Assembly (NCBI RefSeq): GCF_012395835.1
Contig: NZ_JAAZSQ010000018.1
Location: 11,770-75,769 of the forward strand
Length of the DNA stretch: 64,000 nucleotides
Source of the DNA: Arthrobacter mobilis
Lineage (GTDB): Bacteria > Actinomycetota > Actinomycetes > Actinomycetales > Micrococcaceae
Direction of reading: 5' to 3'
In this document: in pieces, positions 23,866 to 31,465 of the stretch
How the letters are laid out: each line of letters starts with the position of its first letter
Position numbering within the stretch: position 1 is the stretch's first letter
Translations under genes and position numbers: made by a program
The notes under the pieces: generated by a model
Databases searched by the model: none
Told to the model about the DNA's origin: nothing
Seen by the model: only the letters and a program-made list of their open reading frames with translations

Positions 23866-24485
23866 TCGGGGCTCCCAACCGGCGCTGGAAGTTCGACTAC
23901 CCACTGGGCCGGGTAGAGGCGTACCGCTCGATGACGACTGTTTCAGCGCTGCTGGCGGGCTTTTCGCTGGCCGCAGCGATGGGCCTGATGACTGCGGGTA
24001 CGCGCCCCGTCCTCTACGAATGGAGTTCGAGTCTGTTCGTCGCCGCCTCGGCTGCATTCGTGTTCGCCCTGCAGTTCACCTTCTCCGGGCTCCAGTATGC
24101 GGCCCCGCCCGCGGAGCGTCTGGCCTGGCTACCTCGCGACGAGAGCGGCAATCCTCGTCCGGAGTTCCTCGTTGGCGCAGAGCGTGTCCAGAAGAAGGAC
24201 TTTGAGCTGCAAAAACGCTATTTCAGGCGGACTGATGCTTCTTACAACCTGGGGCTCGTACTGTTCCTTGTGGGACTGGCCCTGCTGTTCCTACCCGTTT
24301 CCGGCCAGTCAGTCCCCCAGGTGGTCGGGCTGCTGACCGTGGGAGCCGCCTTGTGCCTGGAGATCCTGTGGATCGGTGCAAGAATCTTCCCGCGGATGCG
24401 CCCGCACTGGCTCGCACCGGGATACCGGAGCCTAGCCGGTGAGTTCGAAGACCTTCCGCCGAAGGGCCCGCCGGCACCCCATTAG
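23862..24485 (+). CDS. four-TM membrane protein, 207 aa
   Basis: GTG at 23862 overlaps the previous stop as GTGA, which decides the start over TTG at 23835. Four hydrophobic segments in two pairs (about 22-43, 53-74, 130-148 and 155-178). The cytosolic loop between the pairs is basic and Gln-rich and the C-terminus is Pro-rich. No recognised family. Being coupled to an acidic metal-binding protein suggests the two products interact (inference). Confidence 0.7.
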   Translation: MIGAPNRRWKFDYPLGRVEAYRSMTTVSALLAGFSLAAAMGLMTAGTRPVLYEWSSSLFVAASAAFVFALQFTFSGLQYAAPPAERLAWLPRDESGNPRPEFLVGAERVQKKDFELQKRYFRRTDASYNLGLVLFLVGLALLFLPVSGQSVPQVVGLLTVGAALCLEILWIGARIFPRMRPHWLAPGYRSLAGEFEDLPPKGPPAPH

Positions 24486-24551
24486 CACTGCTGGCACGAC
24501 ATCACAGTCCGGAGGCAGATCCGGTTTACTATTCCCCTGCCCGGCCCAGGG

Positions 24552-24926
24552 GTGGATGATTCGCTCATGGACTCCGTCACGGACCGGCAGGTATACCGGC
24601 GCAGCATGGCCTGGCCGGTCTTCGACTTCATCGATTCGGAGCTGCCCCAGGAGATCGTCACCCTCACCTCGGTTAGCACCCGCGACGGCTTCGAGGCGAC
24701 CGCGGTGCGCTCCTGGGTTTCTGACATTGACGGCACCGGCCTGGAGGCTGACCAGACCGACCCGGTGCTGATCCTGTCCCTGCCCCGCCGGCCCGGTATG
24801 GGCCTGGCCCGGTTCCACCTGCTCGCGGTCGCCGAACTGCACCGGCGCCGCGGTTTCGACTACGAAGTCGCCGACCTGTTCCTCCAGGACATACCCGAGC
24901 AGGACCGGGACGGGCACGGGGTGTAA
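24552..24926 (+). CDS. hypothetical protein, 124 aa
   Basis: GTG at 24552 or ATG at 24567; a TACTAT -10 sits about 22 nt upstream. Mixed alpha/beta soluble protein; residues 15-60 and 80-110 look like strand-helix units. Ends about 50 bp before the next CACACAT promoter. No domain recognised. Confidence 0.65.
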   Translation: MDDSLMDSVTDRQVYRRSMAWPVFDFIDSELPQEIVTLTSVSTRDGFEATAVRSWVSDIDGTGLEADQTDPVLILSLPRRPGMGLARFHLLAVAELHRRRGFDYEVADLFLQDIPEQDRDGHGV

Positions 24927-24979
24927 CCCCAGCCGGAGCCCTGGCGATTACCGGAGTGCCGGCCCAATCCGGCAGGCCT

Positions 24980-25009
24980 GGTGAGGCACCCTCCGTTCGC
25001 CGCACACAT
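24980..25009 (+). promoter_or_regulatory. element-specific promoter: GGTGAG-N14-CCGCACACAT
   Basis: GGTGAG at 24980-24985, CCGCACACAT at 25000-25009, 8 nt, ATG at 25018. Confidence 0.7.
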
Positions 25010-25017
25010 GGGGAGTT

Positions 25018-25289
25018 ATGTGCACTAAGACCAAGCCCGACCCGAACACCCCGACCCTGAGACTGCCGAGTTCCCCATCGACGGCCACCCTGATCTGCTC
25101 CTGGTCGGCCGCACCTTCCCGGACGGGAAAGGCGGGCAGGCGACCGTCGACTCTGTGCGCCTGGCCGGCACCGATCTGGCCGTCAGGGTAAGCGCTCTTG
25201 AGAGCATCGACGACGCCTGTGCCCGGCTGCTTGCCGGCCTGGACCGCCTGGCCCGCGATGTCATCCGGCAGCCCGTAACGGGCCGGTAA
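25018..25289 (+). pseudogene. small hypothetical protein gene with a one-base frameshift
   Basis: Leaderless ATG at 25018. The first frame gives only MCTKTKPDPNTP before turning Pro/Ser-rich. The -1 frame goes on with DPETAEFPIDGHPDLLLVGR and a long helical C-terminus (LESIDDACARLLAGLDRLAR) to a stop at 25289. One base appears missing near 25054 (CCGACC). Intact length would be about 91 aa. Confidence 0.7.
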
Positions 25290-25370
25290 CGCACCGCCCC
25301 CACAATATGCTTCACCGGGCAGTCAGCCGTGCCCGTGACGTCTAGGCCAACGGCGGAGGGAGGTCTTTGC

Positions 25371-25955
25371 ATGGACCGGGCTACCCGCTTCCTGGCGGGC
25401 GCCGCAGTTGCCGGCTACCTCGGCTTCATCGCATGGCTTCTCGGCCGCGGCCAACCGGCGCCGGTCGAAGCGGGTAGCTCACCCGGCGGAAAACCGGGGC
25501 CCGAAGGCCCGCCCTCGGACACTCTGCTGAATTTGGACACTCTCCTGAACGAGGTCGCGCGACAGGAAGACACCGTCGCCACCAGCGGAAGCGGCATCCA
25601 GCAGCGAGCCGTCCTGCTGGTCGGCGCGGCGAGCATCGCCGCAACCCTCACCACGGGCAAGATCATGAACGGCTGGATCGTCGGGTCAATCAGCATGGCC
25701 GTGGCGGCGGCCGTGATCGGCATCTGGGCCCTGATGCCAATGAAATCCGGCGCCGCCGACCTGAACTTCATGTTCAACAACATCGACAAGGCCACCAACC
25801 TTGAGTTCGCAAGCGCCCTGGCCCAGGTGAAAATCCCGCGGGTGCGGACCGACATGAACCGTCTGATTTCCAAGGCCCGGCTCGTCAGACTGGGGGCCAT
25901 CCTTCTGGCGGCATCCGTCGCATTACTGGTGGTGGGGATCATCGAATCCCTGTAG
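25371..25955 (+). CDS. multi-TM membrane protein, 194 aa
   Basis: ATG at 25371 preceded by GGAGGGAGG. One N-terminal TM helix (residues 6-24), a Gly/Pro linker, an amphipathic stretch, two TM helices (about 85-120) and a last one (about 170-190). The layout resembles small membrane effectors but no nucleotide-sensing partner is nearby. Followed 6 bp later by the 25962 gene. Confidence 0.7.
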   Translation: MDRATRFLAGAAVAGYLGFIAWLLGRGQPAPVEAGSSPGGKPGPEGPPSDTLLNLDTLLNEVARQEDTVATSGSGIQQRAVLLVGAASIAATLTTGKIMNGWIVGSISMAVAAAVIGIWALMPMKSGAADLNFMFNNIDKATNLEFASALAQVKIPRVRTDMNRLISKARLVRLGAILLAASVALLVVGIIESL

Positions 25956-25961
25956 GCAAAG

Positions 25962-26411
25962 GTGGACGACATGACCAGTGGCAGTACCTATGGGCCCGGC
26001 CCGGAATGGGAGCCGGGATCCGGACAGGGCTCCGGGAAGTACTTCGGCGCAGGCGGTTTCAACATCCCGGAATGGCCGGTAGTGAAGATCTTCTCCGGAA
26101 CGGAGGTTGTCGGCATCAATTCCGAGCTGTTTGCCGAGAAGCTCAACAGGGAAATCGAGAAGGGAGCGTTGGCGGAAGGCATGGGCCGGATCGACTCCCG
26201 GACGGCGGCTGCGGCCCTCGATAGATACAGCTGGACCCATCGCGTCGAAGACGTGATTGGAGCTGACCTCTCCGAGCGGGCCGAGGCCGGACCCGGCAAA
26301 ATCCGGATGGTGGACGACCAAACCACCGAAGAGATCGCGTCGGCCCTGGTGGAGGATCCCGAGTTCAGGCAGAACATCGAGAGCATCCTGGGGTACGAGA
26401 ACGACGATTAG
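25962..26411 (+). CDS. hypothetical protein, 149 aa
   Basis: GTG at 25962. N-terminal 35 residues are Gly/Pro/Ser-rich; the rest is acidic and helical, soluble, without Cys. Cotranscribed with the membrane protein before it, which suggests a cytosolic partner (inference). Confidence 0.7.
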   Translation: MDDMTSGSTYGPGPEWEPGSGQGSGKYFGAGGFNIPEWPVVKIFSGTEVVGINSELFAEKLNREIEKGALAEGMGRIDSRTAAAALDRYSWTHRVEDVIGADLSERAEAGPGKIRMVDDQTTEEIASALVEDPEFRQNIESILGYENDD

Positions 26412-26417
26412 CCGTCC

Positions 26418-26447
26418 GGGGAGGACACCAGTCCCTGCCGCACACAT
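26418..26447 (+). promoter_or_regulatory. element-specific promoter: GGGGAG-N14-CCGCACACAT
   Basis: GGGGAG at 26418-26423, CCGCACACAT at 26438-26447, then 7 nt to ATG at 26455. Confidence 0.7.
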
Positions 26448-26454
26448 TAAGGTC

Positions 26455-26699
26455 ATGACCGATACTGACGCAGCCGCGCCCGCCAAGGAGTGGGCTGCCC
26501 TGTTCTCCTCCTACTCCACCGTCACGGGCGACCCCGTTGCCCACCCCAACCTTGCCGCCGCCTACGCGCACGCCTCCGAGGTGCCTCGGCACAGCCGGGC
26601 ATCGAATTCGAACTCGTCTCCCGTGTCGGCTCCGACCCCTTGCAGGCAGTCACCGGCGAGACGATCCCCGAGATCATCGCCCGCCGGTGGCAGGCCTGA
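26455..26699 (+). pseudogene. small hypothetical protein gene with a one-base frameshift
   Basis: Leaderless ATG at 26455. The first frame is good to AAAYAHASE (codon 42), then Ser/Pro-rich. The -1 frame continues with ASAQPGIEFELVSRVGSDPL and ends IIARRWQA at 26699. A base is apparently lost in GAGGTGCCT near 26581. Expected intact length about 82 aa. Confidence 0.7.
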
Positions 26700-26755
26700 G
26701 ACGGCGTGACCCGACACCCACGGCCTCGACCTGGCGCGTGAAAGGATGGCCCCCT

Positions 26756-27067
26756 ATGATCACCGAAATCCTTGAGGTTCACCTCGACCGCCTCCTCGGC
26801 CACTACTCGCAGCAGCTTCCCGGGCTCCTTTCCGCCGCCGACCTGCTGGGTAACGGATCCTACAACCAAGCGGAATTCACCGACCTGATGTCTTGGAAGG
26901 ACGCCGGTTCCCGCTACGACATCGTGCACTCCGGGACGGCCATGATTCTGTTCAAGGACGGTTCCCTCGTCGGTGTCGCCGGGCTGAACCGCCAGGCCCT
27001 GGCCAACCGTGACATTGCGGCCTTCACCATGCCGATCCCCGTCGCGCTGGCCACCGGAATGTTGTAG
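26756..27067 (+). CDS. hypothetical protein, 103 aa
   Basis: ATG at 26756 with AAAGGA upstream. N-terminal helix, central DIVHSGTAMILFKDGSLVGV strand pair, and a hydrophobic C-terminal stretch. No family recognised. Followed by a classic terminator. Confidence 0.65.
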   Translation: MITEILEVHLDRLLGHYSQQLPGLLSAADLLGNGSYNQAEFTDLMSWKDAGSRYDIVHSGTAMILFKDGSLVGVAGLNRQALANRDIAAFTMPIPVALATGML

Positions 27068-27085
27068 GAGGAGCCGGTCCGGCAC

Positions 27086-27118
27086 AGCCCGCTGCCCCCT
27101 GAGGCGACGGGCTTTTTT
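27086..27118 (+). terminator. rho-independent terminator
   Basis: AGCCCG/CGGGCT stem followed by six T. Confidence 0.85.
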
Positions 27119-27124
27119 GCTGCC

Positions 27125-27154
27125 GGGAAGAGCAGCTGCCGCCTCCGCACACAT
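27125..27154 (+). promoter_or_regulatory. element-specific promoter: GGGAAG-N14-CCGCACACAT
   Basis: GGGAAG at 27125-27130, CCGCACACAT at 27145-27154; the gene starts at GTG 27191 with GAGGAG upstream. Confidence 0.65.
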
Positions 27155-27190
27155 AGTGCCTGACCAGTACGCCGAATCGAGGAGCCACCC

Positions 27191-27721
27191 GTGTCCAACC
27201 CCGCCGTAGGCTTCAAGTCCCGCCAGCCCGGAATCATCGACGCCTACCTTGCCGAGCGCGAGGTCAAGGAGGAGGCGTTTCGGAACGACACCAAGGCGTT
27301 CGAGGAGAAGCTTGGCGGCCGCACGCTGTTCGGAACCCGATTCCTCGACGGCGGATTCTCGGTCACCGGCTTCCAGATCGAGTCGTACAGCGAGGAACTG
27401 CCCGCCGGATGGCGCCGTGACGGATAAAGCACCTGGGCAGTCCCGGCCAAGCGCACCCCCGAGGGCAAGGAAATCGCCAAGGAACTGGCACGCCTGTCGT
27501 TGGACGGCAACCGCTACCCCCAGGCCCCGCGCAAACTGCACACCCCGACAGTGGACGGCCAGGGCTACATGCTCTTCCCGGACGTGAAAAAGGTCGGCGA
27601 CGAGTACTTCCTGACTCTGTCGATGGAGCCCAAAGAGTCGGAGCTGGCCCGGCTCGCCCCGGAGCACTGGGAGCCGGTCAAGCTCTCCGCCTACTACACG
27701 GCCGTCGAAGCTGCCGCCTGA
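27191..27721 (+). pseudogene. hypothetical protein gene interrupted by an in-frame TAA
   Basis: GTG at 27191. The frame runs to TAA at 27425-27427 (after GWRRDG) and continues in the same frame, without any shift, with STWAVPAKRTPEGKEIAKEL to a stop at 27721. Both halves are protein-like, so the TAA is probably a nonsense mutation (for example from TCA). Uninterrupted, the protein would be 176 aa, soluble, with two alpha/beta halves. Restart at TTG 27500 could yield a 73-aa C-terminal product. Confidence 0.7.
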
Positions 27722-27787
27722 TTTGCAGCTCGACACCATGGGCCCGCCTTTCCAAACCGGAGGGGCGGGTCCTCTGCTTTCCGGGCC

Positions 27788-27817
27788 GGTGAGACTGCGT
27801 CCCGGCGCCGCACACAT
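27788..27817 (+). promoter_or_regulatory. element-specific promoter: GGTGAG-N14-CCGCACACAT
   Basis: GGTGAG at 27788-27793, CCGCACACAT at 27808-27817, 8 nt, ATG at 27826. Confidence 0.7.
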
Positions 27818-27825
27818 AGATAGGC

Positions 27826-28182
27826 ATGATCATCAATGCCTTCACCCACATCCGGGCCGGCGAAGGGCCGGCCGAACTGCGAGCCCGCCAGCCGGAACTG
27901 TTCCGCGACCTGGCAACGGCCCGGGACAGCATCCCGAAGGACACGGTGGTTGCCGAGGTGACCCTCACCGTCCCGGATGACCACGAGTTCTGCGTCAGGC
28001 ACTCCTACACCCCCGAGGACGGGGACCACTACCGCCTGTCCACCTTCGAGAACGCCCGCAGCGTCGCCTTCGGATCCGGCGCCAGGTTCGGCCTCATCCA
28101 CGCCCTGACTCCGGCCACGCCCCGGCACGGCGGCATGGCCGTCCACCTGGCCGAGTTCATCACCGAGGTGAAGGCAGCTTGA
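27826..28182 (+). CDS. hypothetical protein, 118 aa, leaderless
   Basis: ATG at 27826 fixed by the promoter distance. Alpha/beta protein with a central VVAEVTLTVPDDHEFCV strand and a His-containing C-terminal region. Overlaps the next gene by TTGA. Family unknown. Confidence 0.75.
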   Translation: MIINAFTHIRAGEGPAELRARQPELFRDLATARDSIPKDTVVAEVTLTVPDDHEFCVRHSYTPEDGDHYRLSTFENARSVAFGSGARFGLIHALTPATPRHGGMAVHLAEFITEVKAA

Positions 28183-28562
28183 TCCCCAACCCGGAGACGG
28201 CGGAGGCCATCAACGCCGAGGCCGTGAAGCTGCTTGCGGGGCACCATGTCGCAGACGAGTACCGGGTGGATGGCACCTTCCGCATGGACTGCACCTGCCG
28301 AGCATCGGTCAAATTCCCCTGCCCCGCCAGCGAATACGGGACGAGCCAGTCCGATACGGTATTCGCCGGTCATCAGGTTCAGGTGCTGAGGCCGCTGCTC
28401 GACGAACTCGCCCTGCTCCGGGACATGGCAGCGCGCCTGCCGTCCCTGGCCTCCGAAATGCAGGACCGGGACGTACCGCTCTACATCCAGGCTCACCTGG
28501 ACCAGATCATGACCGAAGCTGGACTGGATTCGGCGACCGGCAGGCCGCCGGCCAGGGACTGA
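28179..28562 (+). CDS. hypothetical protein, 127 aa
   Basis: TTG at 28179 overlaps the previous stop. Residues 35-60 contain MDCTCRASVKFPCP, a three-Cys cluster that may bind metal; the C-terminal half is helical. Translationally coupled to the 27826 gene. Confidence 0.7.
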   Translation: MIPNPETAEAINAEAVKLLAGHHVADEYRVDGTFRMDCTCRASVKFPCPASEYGTSQSDTVFAGHQVQVLRPLLDELALLRDMAARLPSLASEMQDRDVPLYIQAHLDQIMTEAGLDSATGRPPARD

Positions 28563-28572
28563 GACCGGTAAA

Positions 28573-28605
28573 AAGCCCGCCGCCCCGGAATGGGACGGCG
28601 GGCTT
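28573..28605. terminator. terminator between convergent genes
   Basis: AAGCCCGCCG pairs with CGGCGGGCTT. Confidence 0.8.
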
Positions 28606-28624
28606 CTCCATGTCCGGACGGTCG

Positions 28625-29542
28625 TCAGCTGGACGCCGCGATTCCTGCCATCACAAAGATGAGCAGGCCCACTGCCCAGAGTCCGATGAAGATCCAGCTG
28701 ATGATGATCGCGGCCTGGGCAAGTCCGGCGCCCTGGCCGCCTTCACGCTTCAGCTGCCCGCTGGCCATGTAGCCGAGGATGAGGCCGATGACCGGCAGCA
28801 CCAGCGACATCACGAACGCGGCGATCGCCAGCCCGTTCGTTCCAGCCTGCACCGGCATGGCCGGAACGGAAGCCGCTGAATGCCTGCCTGCAGTCGGTGC
28901 CGAGGTCTGGAAAACGCCCTGCAACTGCCCGCGGTTATCGATGGCCCAGGCGGCCCAGGCCAGTGCGCCCAGGAGCCCGAGCCGGAGGAAGAATGCGGCC
29001 GGGAAGTACATGTAGACATCGGCAGGAATCGCGGCGATGACGAACATCAGGATGAACGAAAGCACGGCAGCCGCGGGCAGGACGACCGCCAATGACGTCC
29101 GGGATCGCGTCCTGGCAATCAGCCAGGCCGCCACGATCAGTGTCGTGAAAACGGCTCCCCAGAGTTTCCCCAGGAGCATCGCGGTGTCGAGGTCGTCCAC
29201 CTGCCTCAGGGCGGACGGGATGAAGTACCCGCCGAGCCACGCTGCAGCAGCAGCAGCCACCGCACCCATCCGGTTCAGCGGCCGGGCCGGTAAAATGATA
29301 AAGCCGGCTGCGGCCAGCAGCGGGATCAGGACCGTGATGGTAGCGGCGAACGTCTTCAGAGATTCCCCGCCGAGGCGGTAGCTGATGAAGCTGCCCAGGC
29401 CCGACACGCAGTAGGCGGCCAGCACGAGGGCCAGTCCGGCGGCGTACCGCGGCATGTGGGCCCCCTGCGCGGGTGTGGTCTTCTCGGTGGAAACGGCCTC
29501 GTCAACGGTGGCCGTGGCCCCGGAATCCGGGGTCAATGTCAT
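28625..29542 (-). CDS. polytopic membrane protein with C-terminal DUF4190-like hairpin
   Basis: 305 aa, ATG at 29542 with AAGGAG upstream. Cytoplasmic N-terminal 30 residues, then about six hydrophobic segments to residue 195, a Pro/Ala/Gln linker (about 205-230), and a last two-helix unit starting NGLAIAAFVMSLV and containing a GYMASGQLKREGGQGAG turn, as in DUF4190. No transporter or enzyme motif. Function unknown. Confidence 0.75.
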   Translation of the reverse strand: MTLTPDSGATATVDEAVSTEKTTPAQGAHMPRYAAGLALVLAAYCVSGLGSFISYRLGGESLKTFAATITVLIPLLAAAGFIILPARPLNRMGAVAAAAAAWLGGYFIPSALRQVDDLDTAMLLGKLWGAVFTTLIVAAWLIARTRSRTSLAVVLPAAAVLSFILMFVIAAIPADVYMYFPAAFFLRLGLLGALAWAAWAIDNRGQLQGVFQTSAPTAGRHSAASVPAMPVQAGTNGLAIAAFVMSLVLPVIGLILGYMASGQLKREGGQGAGLAQAAIIISWIFIGLWAVGLLIFVMAGIAASS

Positions 29543-29694
29543 GTTCGCTCCTTGCAACGGATCCAGTGGCGGAGGGATCGCTGCAGCAGACCGCAGCGGC
29601 AACACCCGCCCCCACCCGGACTGCTGCCAAGGGCGATCAGACCACGGTGGGGAATTGCCTGTCAAAACGGGTGCGACCCCTCCCTGAAAACTGT

Positions 29695-29724
29695 GGAGAG
29701 ACACCTGCCGGCCTCCGTACACAT
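29695..29724 (+). promoter_or_regulatory. element-specific promoter: GGAGAG-N14-CCGTACACAT
   Basis: GGAGAG at 29695-29700 and CCGTACACAT at 29715-29724. The gene it serves is unclear: no convincing ORF begins 7-8 nt downstream. Confidence 0.55.
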
Positions 29725-29784
29725 GCCCGGGGACAAGGTCGTGGCCCCGACCGGCTCACCACCGGACGCACGCCGGTGCATGCC

Positions 29785-29880
29785 ATGCTCATCGAACCGA
29801 TCGTCCTGGAGGTGTCCGCAGGTTGCCAGCCGTGGTTGCATTGTTTTGACACGGACAGCGGGCGATCCCGGTTCCGGTGA
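29785..29880 (+). CDS. doubtful 31-aa ORF
   Basis: ATG at 29785, about 60 nt after a CACACAT promoter; reads MLIEPIVLEVSAGCQPWLHC then a short polar tail. Composition is protein-like, but it could equally be the end of a longer frameshifted gene beginning nearer the promoter. Confidence 0.3.
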   Translation: MLIEPIVLEVSAGCQPWLHCFDTDSGRSRFR

Positions 29881-29973
29881 TTCCGGCCTCTGGTGGATTA
29901 CGCTCGTTGCGGGGGTATGAACATTGACAGCTGAACCAGCAGGCCTTGCCGCCCGGACCGGCAGGCAGGAGCC

Positions 29974-30936
29974 GTGAAAACTTCGCGGCCGAAGAAGGCA
30001 GCACCGAGCAAAGGCATGAATGGCGGCACAGCCCTGCTCGTCGTCATCGGCCTAGCCGGCTTCCTGCTGCGGGCGGCGTTCGCGCCGGGAGATCAGTGGA
30101 CAGTAGTCGAGGTACCGACCGGTTCAACCTTCGTCGCCGAGCAGGGCGACGACCGGCGCACCTTCCGCCTCGGGGAAGTAGCCGTCCCCGATCCGGCAGC
30201 GGGAACCGAAGAGGCGAAGTGTTTGGCTAAGGAGGCGCGGGTCCATCTGGGGCAGGTCCTGCCGGTGGGCTCCAAGGTCACCATCCACACCACGGACGAT
30301 CCCCCCGAAGGCATGGACGTCGTGGGCATTGAAGTCAACGAGAAATCCGTGGTGGAGGGCATTGTCACCCAAGGCTTGGGCATGGCGTTTGTGGAACCGG
30401 ATGCCCCTGTCCATGGCCCATCCGTCGATTGGAATCACATGGAGGACATCGAGGACCAGGCCGTCAAGAAGAACCGAGGCCTCTTCGACCCCGACCACGG
30501 GTGCACGTTTGCCGCCTCGGTTGTTAAGGCCCAGAAGGGCATCGACCGCGCGCTCAGGGATGCGGTTGACGAGAGCTCGGGATCGGCTGCGGCCATCAGG
30601 AAGTCAATCGGCGCCTTGGAAAAGGCCTACAACCGGGCGATGAAACTGCATGACCGTCTGGAGAAACTCGACCGGGACGAAGGCCCGGCAATGCACCGGC
30701 TGTACGCCCGTTTCAGCCCGTACTTCACAATGCCGCTCGAGGATTCCGCGGGTGATGCCAGCACGAGGATCAGCGAGCTGGAATCCCGGCTTAACGAGCT
30801 GGAGGCACCGGCCATTGTTCCTGCCCCCTCGAGCCCGTATTCCGGCACGGAATCAAGTCCGGGGTCCGGCTACGACGGGTACACCGGCCCCCGTTGTTAT
30901 GCCCCGGGCGGGAAAACCTACGTTCCCTGCGGGTAG
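29974..30936 (+). CDS. membrane-anchored SNase-like (thermonuclease-fold) protein
   Basis: 320 aa, GTG at 29974. One N-terminal TM helix (about residues 18-36) and then an extracytoplasmic domain. TFRLGEVAVPDP, EEAKCLAKEARVHLGQVLP and VEGIVTQGLGMAFVEP match the strand-helix order of staphylococcal-nuclease-like domains. The Arg/Glu active-site set is not fully recognisable, so it may be inactive. A coiled-coil region (about 205-280) and a Ser/Pro/Tyr-rich tail follow. It is the last gene before the replication/integration module. Confidence 0.65.
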   Translation: MKTSRPKKAAPSKGMNGGTALLVVIGLAGFLLRAAFAPGDQWTVVEVPTGSTFVAEQGDDRRTFRLGEVAVPDPAAGTEEAKCLAKEARVHLGQVLPVGSKVTIHTTDDPPEGMDVVGIEVNEKSVVEGIVTQGLGMAFVEPDAPVHGPSVDWNHMEDIEDQAVKKNRGLFDPDHGCTFAASVVKAQKGIDRALRDAVDESSGSAAAIRKSIGALEKAYNRAMKLHDRLEKLDRDEGPAMHRLYARFSPYFTMPLEDSAGDASTRISELESRLNELEAPAIVPAPSSPYSGTESSPGSGYDGYTGPRCYAPGGKTYVPCG

Positions 30937-31127
30937 CGATGTTAGGCCGGTCCTTGCAGACCGCCTCGACATTTCCTGTGAATAGTTAGGCCCGACAATC
31001 GGGCGGCTCGCACTCCCCCATCTCCGAATGCCTGCCGGGTGAGCGGGACCGTCTCCGTCCGTGTGCCGAGGAACGGCGCCTCTCGAGCGGAGATGTCCCT
31101 GAGATGCTCCTGTGAGTGACCGGTTCC

Positions 31128-31250
31128 CGAGTGGTTCCTGAATGTCCGGGAACCACTCGAAGTGAGTGATTCCCACCCCCCGGTATAGGGGTGGGAATCA
31201 GTCACCACCCGAATAACCCATTTTCTTCAGACCATCCGGTAACCACTCGG
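31128..31250. promoter_or_regulatory. origin-like cluster of palindromes and AACCACTCG sites
   Basis: CGAGTGGTTCC (31128-31138) and GGAACCACTCG (31149-31159) are perfect mirror sites; AACCACTCGG recurs at 31241-31250. Between them TGATTCCCACCCC (31167-31179) pairs perfectly with 31188-31200. Iteron-like sites and a strong palindrome just upstream of a replication protein gene are typical of plasmid-type origins (inference). Confidence 0.5.
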
Positions 31251-31337
31251 AACGTCCGCAGAAGACTCTCCCCAAAAAAGTGTCACCAACCCTCACCAGC
31301 CCTGCATAGGCGCAGTACGACGGCAATGGGAGCATGA

Positions 31338-31355
31338 TGCAAAAATCATTTTGCA
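31338..31355. promoter_or_regulatory. palindrome TGCAAAA-N4-TTTTGCA, operator-like
   Basis: Perfect 7-bp half-sites. Related to the two palindromes at 34599 and 34648; suggests one regulator controls both the replication and excisionase promoters. Confidence 0.5.
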
Positions 31356-31416
31356 ATCCTCGCTTCTTCGATCGCCGTCAGCACGCAGCCGACCATTCGG
31401 CTGAAGGATCAAGCAA

Positions 31417-31446
31417 AAGGCCGGCCCGCTGGAACGGACCGGCCTT
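31417..31446 (+). terminator. hairpin just upstream of the replication gene
   Basis: AAGGCCGG/CCGGCCTT stem, 20 nt before the GTG start; may attenuate expression or mark the end of an upstream transcript. Confidence 0.45.
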
Positions 31447-31465
31447 GCGAGAAAGCAGGTGTACG

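Larger units (their letters stand above)
30937..31465. other. intergenic region upstream of the replication gene, probable origin/control region
   Basis: No supportable gene in about 530 bp. It contains the AACCACTCG sites, a 13-bp-stem palindrome, a TGC-A/T-GCA operator-like palindrome and a hairpin immediately before the start of the replication gene (entries below). Confidence 0.6.

Noticed and set aside
11551-26699. Programmed -1 frameshifting as explanation of the cluster
   Set aside because: Only the G-run in the nuclease gene resembles a slippery site; the other sites have no heptamer and no consistent downstream structure. Not excluded, but not supported.
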